Source: Tistlia sp040905785 (GTDB taxonomy: Bacteria; Pseudomonadota; Alphaproteobacteria; Kiloniellales; DSM-21159). From it: a stretch of DNA of 64,000 nt. This document shows positions 23,793-32,388 of this stretch, in pieces. The notes below the pieces were generated by a model. The model had not been told where the DNA came from. It was given only the letters and a program-made list of their open reading frames with translations, and searched no databases. The number at the start of each line of letters is the position of its first letter. Position 1 is the first letter of the stretch. A program made the position numbers and the translations under genes. The stretch spans positions 48,830 to 112,829 of the forward strand of contig NZ_JBBDQW010000052.1 in the NCBI RefSeq assembly GCF_040905785.1, read 5' to 3'.

Positions 23793-24131
23793 TCAGCGCC
23801 CGCCCGGCTTGGTCTGCTGGCTCTGGCTGTAGGCAGAGACGGCCTGGCGCCGGCGACCGGTTTCGCCGAGGTCCTTGGCGAGCCGGTCGAGGCCGGTGCG
23901 GAAGTCGCCGCTCAGGCGGTCCACTTCGTCGATCACGCCGATCAGGCGCGGCCGCAGCTGCCGGGCCCGGTCGGCGGGCAGGGCGGCGACCTGCTCGCCC
24001 AGCAGCGCCACGTCCGCCTCCAGGCCCTCGAGAGCGCCGAGGTGGCCGGCCTCGAGCGCGGCGCGGGCGGTTGTCAGGCGGCTCTCGATGCTGTCGAGAA
24101 GCGCATCCGCCTCCTGAAGGGGTCGACTCAT
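23793..24131 (-). CDS. Unknown helical protein in the flhX-fliO-fliP unit
   Basis: 112 residues, almost wholly alpha-helical: ALLDSIESRLTTARAALEAG, LGALEGLEADVALLGEQVAA, then LIGVIDEVDRLSGDFRTGLD and a basic tail with SQSQQTKPGG. No membrane helix or signal. The size and helix pattern resemble flagellar export chaperones of the FliT/FlgN kind, but no signature residues can be named. It overlaps flhX by 4 bp and ends 4 bp before fliO, so it is certainly part of the export-gene operon. Confidence 0.7.
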   Translation of the reverse strand: MSRPLQEADALLDSIESRLTTARAALEAGHLGALEGLEADVALLGEQVAALPADRARQLRPRLIGVIDEVDRLSGDFRTGLDRLAKDLGETGRRRQAVSAYSQSQQTKPGGR

Positions 24132-24403
24132 CGGCTGATCTCCAGGTTGGCGCGGTAGAGCCGGTTTAGGATCTCGGCGACGGCGCCGAGGGCGGCGACC
24201 GGGATCTCGCAGTCGATCTCGACCGCGGCCAGCACCTCCGCCAGGTCGGCGTCGTGGCGCACCGCGACGCCTTCGGCGAAGGCGATCTCCAGGATCTGCT
24301 CGGCGAGGGCGCCGCGACCCTTGGCCACCAGGCGCACGGTGCCGTCCTCGCTGGTCCGGCTCAGGGCGACGGCCAGGTCGCTGTCGGGAACTGTCTGGGA
24401 CAA
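24128..24403 (-). CDS. flhX: FlhB C-terminal-domain-like protein (FlhX type)
   Basis: 91 residues matching the cytoplasmic domain of FlhB: AVALSRT, then RLVAKGRGALAEQILEIAFA, EGVAVRHDADLAEVLAAVEI and CEIPVAALGAVAEILNRLYR. The membrane part and the autocleaved NPTH motif are missing. Such small paralogues (FlhX) are known to substitute for or interact with the cleaved FlhB C-domain in export. The full-length flhB is at 27396-28472. It heads the unit with the 112-residue unknown, fliO and fliP, and has a CtrA-like site upstream. Confidence 0.85.
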   Translation of the reverse strand: MSQTVPDSDLAVALSRTSEDGTVRLVAKGRGALAEQILEIAFAEGVAVRHDADLAEVLAAVEIDCEIPVAALGAVAEILNRLYRANLEISR

Positions 24404-24472
24404 GGCTGGGCTCGCTGCTGCTGGGGCGACGGCGGCCGTGCCGTCACGCAGCGCATCCTTGCCGCATCATGC

Positions 24473-24487
24473 TTAACGAATGCTTGA
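24473..24487 (-). promoter_or_regulatory. CtrA-like binding site upstream of flhX
   Basis: Plus-strand TTAA-CGAATGC-TTGA (one mismatch from TTAA-N7-TTAA), 70 bp upstream of the flhX ATG at 24403 and downstream of csrA. It lies in the 131-bp gap that separates the two genes. Confidence 0.5.
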
Positions 24488-24534
24488 AGCCGCCGCAGAT
24501 CGGGCGCGGCAGGCGCGGGCCTGCAAGAGCGGAC

Positions 24535-24819
24535 TCAGGATTCTGGCTTGTCGTCGCCCTCGGGGAAGCTCGGCGAGGGTGCCTCGGCGGGCTCCGGCGG
24601 GCCCTTGCCGCGGAAGGCCTCGGCCAGCACCTCGCTGCCGGCCGCCGCGGCGCGATTCTCTTCCTGAATCCGCTCATAGATCTCGCGACGCAGCACCGTC
24701 GCCGTCTCCGGGAAGGTGAAGCCTAGCTTGATCGACTTGCCGCGGATATCGACGACCGTCACTTCGATGTCGTCGTTGATTACCACGGACTCGCCTATCT
24801 TGCGGGTAAGATAGAGCAT
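24535..24819 (-). CDS. csrA: Carbon storage regulator CsrA with a long acidic tail
   Basis: 94 residues. The first 60 are canonical CsrA (MLYLTRKIGESVVINDDIEV, TVVDIRGKSIKLGFTFPETA, TVLRREIYERIQEENR), with the RNA-contacting N-terminal L-T-R and C-terminal R-R-E-I-Y regions intact. Residues about 62-94 form an extra Ala/Pro/Glu-rich tail. CsrA is a dimer that binds GGA in mRNA leaders. fliW is present and the fliC leader has a matching hairpin. csrA diverges from flgB, with a CtrA-like site in the shared gap. Confidence 0.96.
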   Translation of the reverse strand: MLYLTRKIGESVVINDDIEVTVVDIRGKSIKLGFTFPETATVLRREIYERIQEENRAAAAGSEVLAEAFRGKGPPEPAEAPSPSFPEGDDKPES

Positions 24820-24898
24820 GGGCGGTGGCGGCCCCTTGTCCCCGTCAGGCGCCGTACCGGCGCGGTCTCCGTCCCAATCTGGAACCCCTCTATCAGCT

Positions 24899-24914
24899 TT
24901 TACCCGATCTTAAC
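24899..24914 (+). promoter_or_regulatory. CtrA-like binding site between csrA and flgB
   Basis: TTTA-CCCGATC-TTAAC, one mismatch from TTAA-N7-TTAAC. It is 62 bp upstream of the flgB ATG and 79 bp upstream of the csrA ATG, so it could serve both. The flgB operon ends with cckA, the CtrA-pathway kinase. Confidence 0.65.
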
Positions 24915-24976
24915 AAGCTGCGCGCAACCTCAGGCTCCGGTGTCACCTGCGGCACCGGCGAAAGATCGGTGGCGGC

Positions 24977-25384
24977 ATGACGGCAAAGATCGGGCTGTTC
25001 GAGGTGTTCGCGAAGCGCTTGGACTGGCTGTCCCAGCGCCAGAACGTGATCGCCCAGAACATCGCCCAGTCGGACACGCCGGGCTACGTACCCAAGGACC
25101 TGGCCGCGGACGCCTTCGTGCGCGAGTTGCGCAACACCGGCGCCGCCCTGCGGACTGCCAAGACCGAGAGTCGGCACATCCCGGGCACCCTGGAGAACGC
25201 GAAGGGCACGCCGGCGCGCGAGACCCGCGAGCAATACGAGGCGTCGCCCGCGGGCAACGCCGTCGTCGTCGAGGAGCAGTTGGTCAAGATGGCCCAGACC
25301 CAGATGGACCACGCCACCGTGACCAACCTCTACAGCAAGTACATGGGCATGTTCCGCATGGCCCTGACCGGCAGCGCGCGCTAG
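24977..25384 (+). CDS. flgB: Proximal rod protein FlgB
   Basis: 135 residues, the family length. It begins GLFEVFAKRLDWLSQRQNVI, followed by AQNIAQSDTPGYVPKDL, the FlgB rod signature. The C-terminal MDHATVTNLYSKYMGMFRMA matches the FlgB end. It is a component of the proximal rod and is exported early. It is the first gene of flgB-flgC-fliE-fliQ-fliR-flhB-cckA. Confidence 0.95.
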   Translation: MTAKIGLFEVFAKRLDWLSQRQNVIAQNIAQSDTPGYVPKDLAADAFVRELRNTGAALRTAKTESRHIPGTLENAKGTPARETREQYEASPAGNAVVVEEQLVKMAQTQMDHATVTNLYSKYMGMFRMALTGSAR

Positions 25385-25408
25385 CGGGCGGCCTGAGGCG
25401 AAGGCGAA

Positions 25409-25816
25409 ATGGACCTCTACAAAAGCCTGCACATCTCCGCGAGCGGCATGAAGGCCCAGGGCACGCGCGTGCGCGTGATCTCCGAGAACATCGCCAACTC
25501 CAGCTCGACCGGCCAGACGCCCGGCGCCGAGCCCTATCGCCGCAAGACGATCTCCTTCGGCGAGCGCATGGACCGGCAGCTCGAGGTGCCGCTCGTCGAG
25601 GTCAGGAACATCTCGACGGACAAGTCCGAGTTCTCGCGGCGCTTCGATCCCGGCCATCCGGCCGCCGACGCCGAGGGCTACGTGCTGATCCCGAACGTCA
25701 ACACCCTGATCGAGGTCAGCGACATGCGCGAGGCGCAGCGCTCCTACGAGGCCAACCTCAAGGTGCTGCAGACCTCGCGGACCATGCTCGAGCAGACCTT
25801 GGGCATCCTGCGCTAG
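25409..25816 (+). CDS. flgC: Proximal rod protein FlgC
   Basis: 135 residues. The start LYKSLHISASGMKAQGTRVR plus VISENIANSSSTGQTPGAEP and the end YVLIPNVNTLIEVSDMREAQ plus RSYEANLKVLQTSRTMLEQT are diagnostic. It is a proximal rod protein next to FlgB. The gene starts 24 bp after flgB, and fliE follows after 108 bp. Confidence 0.97.
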   Translation: MDLYKSLHISASGMKAQGTRVRVISENIANSSSTGQTPGAEPYRRKTISFGERMDRQLEVPLVEVRNISTDKSEFSRRFDPGHPAADAEGYVLIPNVNTLIEVSDMREAQRSYEANLKVLQTSRTMLEQTLGILR

Positions 25817-25924
25817 CGCAGGACCGAATTACCGGCGCACGCCAGGACGGCGCGCGACAACGAACGGCCAGGACGGCTCCACGGGCAGGCGGGAGCTGCG
25901 AGAGCTCGCCGCGGAGGGCTGAGG

Positions 25925-26251
25925 ATGGCGATCAATTTCAACGAGGCGGCAGGGGCCTACGCCCGCGCTGCCGGCAAGGCCGTGCAGATGCCCGGCCAGA
26001 GCCAGGGCCTGGATTTCCGCAGCGGCCAGCTCGACGACGGCTTCTCGGCCGCTCTCGAGCGCGCCATGACCTCGGCGGTCGGCCAGATGCGTGAAGGCGA
26101 GAACCAGTCGGTGATGGCCGCGACCGGCCAGGCCGACCTCAACGAGGTCGTGGTCGCGGTCAGCAAGGCCGAGCTGACGCTGCAGACCATGACGACGCTG
26201 CGCGACAAGGCGATCCAGGCGTACCAGGACATCCTGCGCATGCCGATCTGA
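25925..26251 (+). CDS. fliE: MS-ring-rod junction protein FliE
   Basis: 108 residues. The C-terminal helix region is conserved (VMAATGQADLNEVVVAVSKA, ELTLQTMTTLRDKAIQAYQD, ILRMPI). FliE links the MS-ring and export gate to the rod. It lies between flgC and fliQ, the usual order. Confidence 0.95.
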   Translation: MAINFNEAAGAYARAAGKAVQMPGQSQGLDFRSGQLDDGFSAALERAMTSAVGQMREGENQSVMAATGQADLNEVVVAVSKAELTLQTMTTLRDKAIQAYQDILRMPI

Positions 26252-26347
26252 CGGCGCCTCCGGCCCGCCGCTTTCTCACGTCCGTCCGGCACCAGTTCGC
26301 CACGGCAGCTGCGCCGGGCCTCCTCCGTCCGGAGCCCGATATTTTAG

Positions 26348-26614
26348 ATGAATGCCGTCGACGCCCTCGAGATCGGCCGCGAGGCGGTCTGGACCATGCT
26401 CAAGGTCGGCGGGCCGATCCTGCTGCTGGCGCTGATCGTCGGCCTGATCATCGCGCTGTTCCAGGCGCTGACGCAGATGCAGGAGATGACGCTGTCCTTC
26501 GTGCCGAAGATCGTCGTGATCTTCCTGTCGCTGATCCTGCTGCTGCCCTTCATGCTGTCGAGCCTGGTCGAGTTCACCGAGCGGGTGATGGACCGGATCG
26601 TCTCGCTCGGCTGA
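26348..26614 (+). CDS. fliQ: Flagellar export gate protein FliQ
   Basis: 88 residues with two membrane helices (GGPILLLALIVGLIIALFQA and FVPKIVVIFLSLILLLPFML) flanking the conserved LTQMQEMTLSFVPK. This is the standard FliQ topology. FliQ joins FliP and FliR in the export gate. fliR starts 7 bp later. Confidence 0.97.
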   Translation: MNAVDALEIGREAVWTMLKVGGPILLLALIVGLIIALFQALTQMQEMTLSFVPKIVVIFLSLILLLPFMLSSLVEFTERVMDRIVSLG

Positions 26615-26621
26615 ACGGCCG

Positions 26622-27383
26622 ATGCTCAGCGAGCTCCTTCCGGCTCAGGTCTTCGCCTTCCTGCTGGTCTTCGCGCGGGTCGGCTCGGTGATGATGGTGA
26701 TTCCCGGGATCGGCGAGGCCTTCGTGGCGGCGCGGGCTCGCCTCGGGCTTGCCGCCCTGCTGACGCTCCTGGCCCTGCCGCTGGTCGCGGCGGGACTGCC
26801 GCCGGCGCCCGCGGCCCCGGTCGCCCTGGTCGTCCTGCTGCTCGGCGAGATCGTCATCGGCCTGTTCCTGGGCTCCATCGCCCGCATCCTGACCAGCGCG
26901 CTCGGCGTCGCCGGCATGATCATCGCCAACATGACCTCGCTCGCCAATGCCATGATCAACGACCCGACCTCGCAGCAGCAGGGCTCGATCGCGGGCAACT
27001 TCCTGTCGCTGACCGGCCTGCTGCTGATCTTCACCCTCGACCTGCATCACCTGCCGATCAGCGCCGCGGTCGACAGCTACCTGATCTTCCCGCCGGGCGG
27101 GCCGCTGCCGGCCGGCGACCTGTCCGAGACGATCGCGCGGACCGCTGCGCAGAGCTTCCTCCTGGCCATGAAGCTGGCGGCGCCGGTCGTCGCCACGGCC
27201 GGCATCTTCTACCTCGGCCTCGGCCTGCTGGCCCGGCTGATGCCGCAGGTCCAGATCTTCTTCATCGCGATCCCGCTGCAGATCTGGCTGGGCCTGGTCG
27301 TGCTGGGGCTGTCGCTGCCGGTCGTCATGCGCGTTTTCCTCGCCGCCTACGAGGAACGCCTGCTGTTCTTCATCGCACCCTGA
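26622..27383 (+). CDS. fliR: Flagellar export gate protein FliR
   Basis: 253 residues, about six membrane helices. The family segments are VFARVGSVMMVIPGIGEAFV, GEIVIGLFLGSIARILTSAL, MIIANMTSLANAMINDPTSQ and LNxxFxL-type C-terminal helices ending LPVVMRVFLAAYEE. FliR is the third gate component. It lies between fliQ and flhB; flhA, often placed here, is absent from the window. Confidence 0.95.
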   Translation: MLSELLPAQVFAFLLVFARVGSVMMVIPGIGEAFVAARARLGLAALLTLLALPLVAAGLPPAPAAPVALVVLLLGEIVIGLFLGSIARILTSALGVAGMIIANMTSLANAMINDPTSQQQGSIAGNFLSLTGLLLIFTLDLHHLPISAAVDSYLIFPPGGPLPAGDLSETIARTAAQSFLLAMKLAAPVVATAGIFYLGLGLLARLMPQVQIFFIAIPLQIWLGLVVLGLSLPVVMRVFLAAYEERLLFFIAP

Positions 27384-27395
27384 GGAGCGCCGCCG

Positions 27396-28472
27396 ATGGC
27401 CGACGACAGCGACGACTCCCAGAAAACCGAGGAGCCGACCCCGAAAAAGCTGCGCGAAGCCCGAGAGAAGGGCGACGTCGCGCGCTCCCAGGAGGTCAAC
27501 CACTGGTTCATCATTCTTGCCCTGACCGCCACGGTCGGGCTGCTGGCGCCGATGTTCCTGGGCCAGCTCGGGCGGGCGCTGCTGCCCTTCCTGGAGCAGC
27601 CGCACCTGATCGTCGTCGACGGCGACGGCGCGCGGCTGGTCCTGGCCGGCCTGCTGTGGGACGTCGCCCTGGCCATGGCGCTGCCCTTCGCCGCGACGAT
27701 CTCGGCGGCGCTGGCCGCCAACGCCCTGCAGGGCGGCATCCTGTTCTCGGCGGAATCGCTCAAGCCGAAGCTGGAGAAGCTCTCGCCGATCGCCGGCGCC
27801 AAGCGGTTGTTCGGCCAGCGCGCGCTGGTCGAATTCGCCAAGGGGGTCCTGAAGCTGAGCCTGGTCGGCGCGATCATCGCCGTGCTCGTCGCGCCGCGCT
27901 GGCAGTCCTACATGGACCTGCCCGAGCTCTCCGTCGAGCAGCTGCTCCTGCTGCTGCGCCAGGAGGCGCTGCGCGTGCTGATCGGCGTGCTGTCCGCCAT
28001 GTCCGTGATCGCCGGCGCCGACTACCTGTTCCAGCGCTACAAGTCGATGCAGAAGCTGCGCATGTCCCGCCAGGAGGTGAAGGACGAGATGCGCCAGTCC
28101 GAAGGCGACCCGATCGTCAAGGCGCGGCTGCGCCAGCTGCGCCAGGACCGCGCGCGCCAGCGCATGATGGCCGCGGTGCCGGGCGCCGACGTCATCGTCA
28201 CCAACCCGACCCACTTCGCCGTCGCCCTGAAGTACGAGGGCGAGGTGATGAGCGCGCCGGTGTTGGTCGCAAAGGGCGTCGACTTCATGGCGCAGAAGAT
28301 CCGCGAGGTCGCGCGCGAGAACGACGTGCCGATCGTCGAGAACCGGCTGCTCGCGCGCGCGCTCTACGACGGCGTCGACATCGATCAGGAGGTGCCGCCG
28401 GCCCACTACAAGGCGGTCGCCGAGGTGATCGGCTACGTCATGCGCCTGCGCGGCCGCCTGCCGGCGCGCTAG
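27396..28472 (+). CDS. flhB: Flagellar export switch protein FlhB
   Basis: 358 residues. The N-terminus DSQKTEEPTPKKLREAREKG is diagnostic, four membrane helices follow, and the cytoplasmic domain carries the autocleavage motif NPTH at residues 270-273 (VTNPTHFAVALKYE). FlhB switches export from rod/hook to filament substrates. It lies 12 bp after fliR and 48 bp before cckA. A separate FlhB C-domain paralogue is at 24128-24403. Confidence 0.97.
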   Translation: MADDSDDSQKTEEPTPKKLREAREKGDVARSQEVNHWFIILALTATVGLLAPMFLGQLGRALLPFLEQPHLIVVDGDGARLVLAGLLWDVALAMALPFAATISAALAANALQGGILFSAESLKPKLEKLSPIAGAKRLFGQRALVEFAKGVLKLSLVGAIIAVLVAPRWQSYMDLPELSVEQLLLLLRQEALRVLIGVLSAMSVIAGADYLFQRYKSMQKLRMSRQEVKDEMRQSEGDPIVKARLRQLRQDRARQRMMAAVPGADVIVTNPTHFAVALKYEGEVMSAPVLVAKGVDFMAQKIREVARENDVPIVENRLLARALYDGVDIDQEVPPAHYKAVAEVIGYVMRLRGRLPAR

Positions 28473-28520
28473 GCTTTCGGTCGACCATGACTTAGGAGAA
28501 CGCTCGTCGCCGGCGATACT

Positions 28521-30920
28521 ATGCCGGCGGCGCGCGACAGCAGGGGAATTGAGCCTTTGGGAAGCGGCATTTCAGCGATCGGGCTCTGGCCGCTCGCGGC
28601 GGCTCTGGCCGCCGGCCTGGGGCTGGGCCTCCTGGCCGGCTTCGCCCTCTGGCGGACGCAGCGGGCCAGGCGGCGGCGCGCGGACCGCGTCATCCGCGGC
28701 TTCGCCGCCTTCGACCGGCCGGCCCAGATCGTCGGCCGCGCGGGCGAGCTGCTCGATTCGAACGAGGCGGCCCGGCAGGCCTACGGCCGCAGCGGCGTGC
28801 TGCCCGAGGAGCTGGGGGTCCGCGCGCGCGACGAGGAGATGCGCGAGCGCCTGGTCCGGCTGGCCGGCAAGGCGGCGCGCGGGCTCGGCGGCCGCGAGGA
28901 GGTCGTGCTCGCCGAGGGCGGCGGCGAGCAGCGCTGGATCGAGGTCGAGGCCCACGGCCTGGGCCACGACTCCGGCGAGGTCATGTGGATCGCCCAGGAC
29001 GTGACCGACCGCCGCCAGATCGAGCAGACCATGGCCGAGGAGCGCGACCGCCTGCTCGACCTCTTCGAGTACGCGCCGGTCGGCGTCTACTCGGTCGAGG
29101 CCAGCGGGCGCTTCGAGTACGTCAACGCCACCCTGGCGAACTGGCTCGGCCGCAGCCGCGGCGAGCTGCTCGGCGGCCTGTCCCTGCGCGACGTGCTCGC
29201 GGAGCCGGCCGAGGACCTGCCGGCCTACCTGCCCTTCGGCGGCGGCGACCGCAGACGCGGCGAGGCCGACTTCCTGGACGCCGCCGGCGGCCGCTTCCGC
29301 GTCTCGATCACCCAGGAGGTGCTGGAGGACGGGCCGGGGCGGCTGCGCACCCGCTCGGTGGTCCGCCACCTGGCCCAGGAGCGGGCGGCCGAGAACGCCC
29401 TGGCACAGGGCGAGCTGCGCTTCCGCCGCTTCCTCGACGAGGCGCCGATCGGGGTCGCCCAGCTCGATGCCGAGGGCGTCGTCGTCGAGCACAACAAGAC
29501 CTTCGCCTCCATGGTCGCCGGCGAGCGCACGCTGACCGGACGGCCGCTGGCCGATTTCCTGATCGAGTCCGATCGCAGTGCCCTGGCCACCGCGATGACG
29601 CAGGTCGGCACGGCCGACGGCACGGCGGCTGAACCCCTCGAGGTCCGTCTCGGCGGCGCCCGCGACACGGTCTGCCAGCTGACCCTGCGCGGCGCCGGCG
29701 CCGGCGCCGGGGGCGGCGGGGCGATCGTCCACCTGCTCGACCTGACCGAGCAGAAGGCTCTTGAGGCGCAGTTCGCGCAGTCGCAGAAGATGCAGGCGGT
29801 CGGCCAGCTCGCCGGCGGCATCGCGCACGACTTCAACAACCTGCTGACCGCGATGATCGGCTTTTCGGACCTGCTGCTGCTGCGCCACCGGCCTGGCGAC
29901 CAGTCCTTCGCCGACATCATGCAGATCAAGCAGAACGCCAACCGCGCCGCCAACCTGGTCCGCCAGCTGCTCGCCTTCTCGCGCCAGCAGACGCTGCAGC
30001 CGAAGGTGCTCAACGTCACCGACGTGCTGGCCGAGCTGGCCCACCTGCTGCGCCGGCTGATCGGCGAGGCGATCGAGTTCAAGGTTGTCCACGGGCGCGG
30101 CCTCGGCACGATCCGCGCCGACCAGGGCCAGCTCGAGCAGGTCATCATCAACCTGGTGGTCAACGCCCGCGACGCCATGGCGGCGACCGGCGGCGAGCTC
30201 GCGATCCGCACGGCCAACCTGGCGCTGCCTCACGAGCGCCGGATCGGCGGCGACGTCATGCCCGCCGGGCGCTACGTCACCATCGAGGTCAGCGACACCG
30301 GCTGCGGCATTCCCAAGGAGATCATGGGCCGCATCTTCGACCCCTTCTTCTCGACCAAGGAGGTCGGCGAGGGCACCGGCCTCGGCCTCGCGACGGTCTA
30401 CGGCATCGTCAAGCAGACCGGCGGCTTCGTCGGCGTCGAATCCTCGGTCGGCCGCGGCACGACCTTCTCGATCCACCTGCCTGAGCACCTAGCGGCGCCC
30501 GGCCCGGCCGTTCTGGAGGCGAGCGAGAACCGCGACCTCTCGGGCATCGGCAAGGTGATGCTGGTCGAGGACGAGGATGCGGTGCGCGCCTTCTCGGCCC
30601 GGGTGCTGCGCACCAAGGGGTACGAGGTGATGGAGGCGCGCTCGGGCGAGGCGGCGCTCGAGCTGCTGCGCGGCGGCGCGGGCGCCGTCGACATCGACCT
30701 GCTGGTCACCGACGTGGTCATGCCCAAGGTCGACGGCCCGGCCCTGGTCAAGGTGGTGCGCGAGCACCACCCGACCCTGAAGGTGATCTTCATTTCCGGC
30801 TACGCCGAGGATTCCTTCCGGCGCCGGATCGGCGAGGAGAGCGGCATCTATTTCCTCGCCAAGCCCTTCAGCCTCAAGCAGCTGGCGAGCAAGGTTAAGG
30901 AGGTCATGGGCGAGCGCTGA
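28521..30920 (+). CDS. cckA: Hybrid histidine kinase CckA (CtrA pathway)
   Basis: 799 residues. One or two N-terminal membrane helices (LWPLAAALAAGLGLGLLAGF), about three PAS domains (residues about 60-410), HisKA with H436 in GQLAGGIAHDFNNLLTAMIG, HATPase with NARDAM and DTGCGIP/GTGLGLATVYGIVK boxes, and a C-terminal receiver with D731 (LLVTDVVMP). The H-box context QSQKMQAVGQLAGG is characteristic of CckA. Through ChpT it phosphorylates CtrA and thereby controls flagellar genes; CtrA-like sites are seen in this window. The ATG at 28521 is the first in frame; the true start could be slightly later. Confidence 0.93.
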   Translation: MPAARDSRGIEPLGSGISAIGLWPLAAALAAGLGLGLLAGFALWRTQRARRRRADRVIRGFAAFDRPAQIVGRAGELLDSNEAARQAYGRSGVLPEELGVRARDEEMRERLVRLAGKAARGLGGREEVVLAEGGGEQRWIEVEAHGLGHDSGEVMWIAQDVTDRRQIEQTMAEERDRLLDLFEYAPVGVYSVEASGRFEYVNATLANWLGRSRGELLGGLSLRDVLAEPAEDLPAYLPFGGGDRRRGEADFLDAAGGRFRVSITQEVLEDGPGRLRTRSVVRHLAQERAAENALAQGELRFRRFLDEAPIGVAQLDAEGVVVEHNKTFASMVAGERTLTGRPLADFLIESDRSALATAMTQVGTADGTAAEPLEVRLGGARDTVCQLTLRGAGAGAGGGGAIVHLLDLTEQKALEAQFAQSQKMQAVGQLAGGIAHDFNNLLTAMIGFSDLLLLRHRPGDQSFADIMQIKQNANRAANLVRQLLAFSRQQTLQPKVLNVTDVLAELAHLLRRLIGEAIEFKVVHGRGLGTIRADQGQLEQVIINLVVNARDAMAATGGELAIRTANLALPHERRIGGDVMPAGRYVTIEVSDTGCGIPKEIMGRIFDPFFSTKEVGEGTGLGLATVYGIVKQTGGFVGVESSVGRGTTFSIHLPEHLAAPGPAVLEASENRDLSGIGKVMLVEDEDAVRAFSARVLRTKGYEVMEARSGEAALELLRGGAGAVDIDLLVTDVVMPKVDGPALVKVVREHHPTLKVIFISGYAEDSFRRRIGEESGIYFLAKPFSLKQLASKVKEVMGER

Positions 30921-31054
30921 CCGCGACCTGCCTGGCTCCCTCCTTCCGCAGGCGCCGCAGGGCCCGGTTTGTTCCCGCGCGGCACGCATCGCGTGCAGGA
31001 CTTCGCAGCCCGGGGCGCGCAGTGCCGCGCAAGGTCGCCACAAGATCCCTGTTT

Positions 31055-31095
31055 GTTCCCTTTTTGTTGCAAAAAGCGAACGGAGACGGTACGTT
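31055..31095 (+). promoter_or_regulatory. recA promoter with alphaproteobacterial LexA-like box
   Basis: GTTC-CCTTTTT-GTTG at 31055-31069 matches the alphaproteobacterial SOS box GTTC-N7-GTTC with one mismatch. It overlaps a possible -35 (TTGCAA, 31067-31072); 17 bp later is TACGTT (31090-31095) as a weak -10. The recA ATG is at 31147. This fits LexA repression of recA. Confidence 0.55.
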
Positions 31096-31146
31096 CAATC
31101 CACATTGCGGCGCGGGGCCGCGGCGTGGAATACAGGGACATCTCTC

Positions 31147-32232
<1,086 letters not shown>

Positions 32233-32329
32233 GCGGCGGCCTGTGAGCGACGGCTTGTGACCGGCGGCCCGACCCGCCGTCGGGAGCGAGCCGAACAAGC
32301 GGCAAGACGAAAAGGCCGGGGCGCAAGAG

Positions 32330-32339
32330 NNNNNNNNNN
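32330..32339. other. Scaffold gap (10 N)
   Basis: Ten undetermined bases between recA and the IalB-family gene. The number of N may be arbitrary. The gap lies next to a 9-bp GC-rich hairpin, which may have hindered sequencing. No gene seems interrupted: recA ends at 32232 and the next gene ends at 32389. Confidence 0.98.
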
Positions 32340-32345
32340 CCGTCT

Positions 32346-32367
32346 CCGGGCCTCCGTCGAGGCCCGG
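32346..32367. terminator. Hairpin between recA and the IalB-family gene
   Basis: A perfect 9-bp stem (32346-32354 with 32359-32367) around a 4-base loop. It can serve the convergent genes on both sides. There is no clear T-run on the visible side, and the sequence just before it is lost in the gap. Confidence 0.45.
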
Positions 32368-32388
32368 GGACCGCGAGCGGCCGGCCGC

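Noticed and set aside
30982..30996. GCACGC-ATC-GCGTGC hairpin after cckA as terminator
   Set aside because: Only a 6-bp stem and no T-run; too weak to call.
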